In this document: one piece after another, positions 62,481 to 64,000 of the stretch
How positions within the stretch are numbered: position 1 is the stretch's first letter
Layout of the letters: each line of letters opens with the position of its first letter
Assembly (NCBI GenBank): GCA_029721435.1
Contig: CM056583.1
Span: forward strand, 92,398,575-92,462,574
DNA: 64,000 nucleotides
Reading direction: 5' to 3'
From: Gymnothorax reevesii
Taxonomy: Eukaryota > Chordata > Actinopteri > Anguilliformes > Muraenidae
The notes under the pieces: generated by a model
What the model was told of the DNA's origin: nothing
What the model saw: the letters and a program-made list of their open reading frames with translations, nothing else
Databases searched by the model: none
Translations under genes and position numbers: made by a program

Positions 62481-62892
62481 TACTCTGGCGTAGTAAAAAC
62501 GTAAAACCTGAATACTTCAGAGTTTACAATGACGTTTAAAGGAGTCAAAAAGTGAAATAGCAAACTGTTGACTCGGAGAGCTGTTGCTGCGCCTGCACAA
62601 CCCACCGCCATCTTTCACCCATCTGTTCAGTACTGATTCACCTGGTAAATGTGTTTATAGAGTCCCCCTGGGGAAAAAATGAATCAGTAAGTCAATGCAA
62701 TAATAAGTATTAGAATACAACATCTTTCCACCCTCCATTGGCGCGATTGTTTTTTGGAAGTCAGAAATTTCCAGAGTTTCTCGCCCACTGGGAAGGGCCA
62801 CTCGGAATGAGCGTGTTTTCATTACAATTGGTGATGACATATCCATGTTGGCTGAGTCCAATTTTTGCCATTTCGCCCTTTTCGCCGATTTT
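62481..62892. other. No recognised feature
   Basis: No gene is visible. The open frame at 62655-62924 (minus) runs over the microsatellite and has no motif. Confidence 0.4.
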
Positions 62893-62896
62893 TTAA

Positions 62897-62928
<32 letters not shown>
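62893..62928. repeat. (TA)n(CA)n microsatellite
   Basis: AAATATATATATATATATACACACACACACACAC at 62893-62928. Confidence 0.95.
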
Positions 62929-62938
62929 GTCTACTTGG

Positions 62939-63031
62939 TCAGACTTTGTGTCATTAAATCTGTTAAAGTTTAACAATTTTGTCTGTCATACCTTGCTGTC
63001 CGATATATCATTACAAATTGGGGCCATAATA
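62939..63031 (+). repeat. 3' end fragment of a Gypsy-A/B family LTR
   Basis: Reads TTAAAGTTTAACAATTTTGTCTGTCATACCTTGCTGTC, then CATTACAAATTGGGGCCATAATA, the end of the LTR seen at 12692-13163. The rest of the LTR is missing. Confidence 0.8.
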
Positions 63032-63240
63032 GCACCCAGACTGTAATTGTGCAATCAGCCTGTAATTATGCATCCTGCCCGTGAGTGCACACACTACCTG
63101 TAAGTATGCACCCTACCTGCAAATATGTACTGTGCCTATGAGTACTCACACTACCAGTAAGTACTCACCCAGTTTTTGAGTAGGCACACTACCCCTGAGT
63201 ACACAACCATCCTGTTAGTATGCACCAGCTCATTCCTATG
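63032..63240 (+). repeat. Degenerate short tandem repeat
   Basis: Units of about 24-30 bp with the pattern CxxTGAGTAxxCACxCTACC. Nine or so units with frequent changes. Confidence 0.65.
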
Positions 63241-64000
63241 AGCCCAGCAATATTGGTCATGAAAGCAAGAGGAATGCGATACCTGCTCTCATTTTATCAT
63301 CAGGGGCGTCTCCATCGGTTCAGCAAGATTATCCGTGAAGGCATCCGGGAGTGACTTCCTGCTGCTAAACCAGGGGAATGTTTTTATTCCCTGCTGTGAA
63401 GCACTTCTGCGCGATCTGATTGTAAATAGACCTACATGAGACAAAGATTGATTTTAAGAATTTGTATCTCAGAGGCGTCATGGAAACATGCAGGGTGTTT
63501 ATCGTATGACGCTCTGAAGGGAATATAACTGTATAAACGCTGCTTTGAATCGTTTAAATTCCCATGCAGAGAAAATCTTATCCCTGTGTGTCGGAAAAAA
63601 TATTTATTTGATGCATTCATTTGTGGTGAGTGCTATTCCACATTACTGCAGGATGTTTCTGCTGATTTGCTGAAATTCTGGAAAGTATGGTGAGGCTTCG
63701 GTTTTCGTAATAAATCCTCCCGAATTTACATCATGTCGGGTTTTGGAGAACCAATTGCGACAGAGATGGGGGGGAATGTCAAAAAGCCAAGGAACCCCTG
63801 ACCACTAGGTCCAAAAGGACTGCAAAAATAGGGATTAGGAGCAGAACCAAAAACAACCTTAAAATAACAAGGGCGACTCTCACAGATATTAAAATAGTTT
63901 TGATTGAAAAGACAATAACAAAAATATATCTCTGACTAAATTGGAGAAACGTTCCAGATACCCCTCGGGAATATGCTGTTGACCTCTGGGGGCCGCTGTC
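63241..64000. other. No recognised feature
   Basis: No convincing gene; the minus frame at 63432-63620 (62 codons) has no motif. The last 250 bases contain a GGGGGGAATGTC stretch. Confidence 0.4.

Overview
The window is a vertebrate, most likely fish, repeat-rich genomic segment. It holds long low-density stretches and microsatellites, and several retrotransposon and DNA transposon families typical of fish: Gmr1-type gypsy, CR1-like LINEs, Tc1, hAT, and a Polinton-like element. No single-copy host gene, rRNA, tRNA, operon or CRISPR array was recognised. The exact species cannot be read from the sequence. An early-branching ray-finned fish would fit, but that is only an impression.

Layout. 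(1) 1-13163: a Gmr1-type gypsy element (Gypsy-A), split by a 10.4-kb palindromic element (873-11239). That element has about 3.3-3.5 kb terminal inverted repeats, AG...CT ends and a 6-bp target duplication (CCTAAT), the signature of Polinton/Maverick elements. Its core carries a two-exon gene with a CARD-like domain, a zinc-cluster ORF, and antisense relics that resemble a Polinton packaging ATPase and a small Polinton protein. (2) 13164-17165: a CR1-like LINE carrying a Tc1 element with an open transposase frame. (3) 17166-23490: a second Gmr1-type element (Gypsy-B, minus strand), broken by a solo LTR (5-bp TSD) and an hAT element (8-bp TSD). (4) 23491-28330: an unidentified coding-like fragment, a second LINE (minus), the C-terminal half of a RecQ-like helicase, and a truncated LTR. 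(5) 28340-38180: repeats, a 1.8-kb element with a 9-bp TSD carrying one recognisable exon, a large dispersed repeat (R1) with an LTR inside, a hairpin minisatellite, LINE fragments, a solo gypsy LTR, and the N-terminal half of a RecQ-like helicase. (6) 38181-44840: Gypsy-C, a nearly complete Gmr1-type element (minus) with two LTRs, a tRNA-Pro type primer site, gag, protease and an 846-codon INT-RT-RH frame, inserted into a LINE. (7) 44841-53650: solo LTRs, LINE tails and a second R1 copy. (8) 53655-59740: a third CR1-like LINE interrupted by a gypsy solo LTR, a second LTR that itself contains two insertions, and a foldback hAT element. (9) 59790-61612: a 17-bp minisatellite of roughly 100 copies, then sparse LINE and LTR fragments to the end.

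The genes do not form a host pathway. They are the replication and transposition machinery of nested elements, most of it decayed. The parts most likely to be of biological interest are the Polinton-like palindrome with its CARD-like cargo, the integrase-before-reverse-transcriptase gypsy elements whose capsid resembles the vertebrate SCAN domain, and the 9-bp-TSD element with its orphan exon. Family names come from remembered motifs, not from searches.
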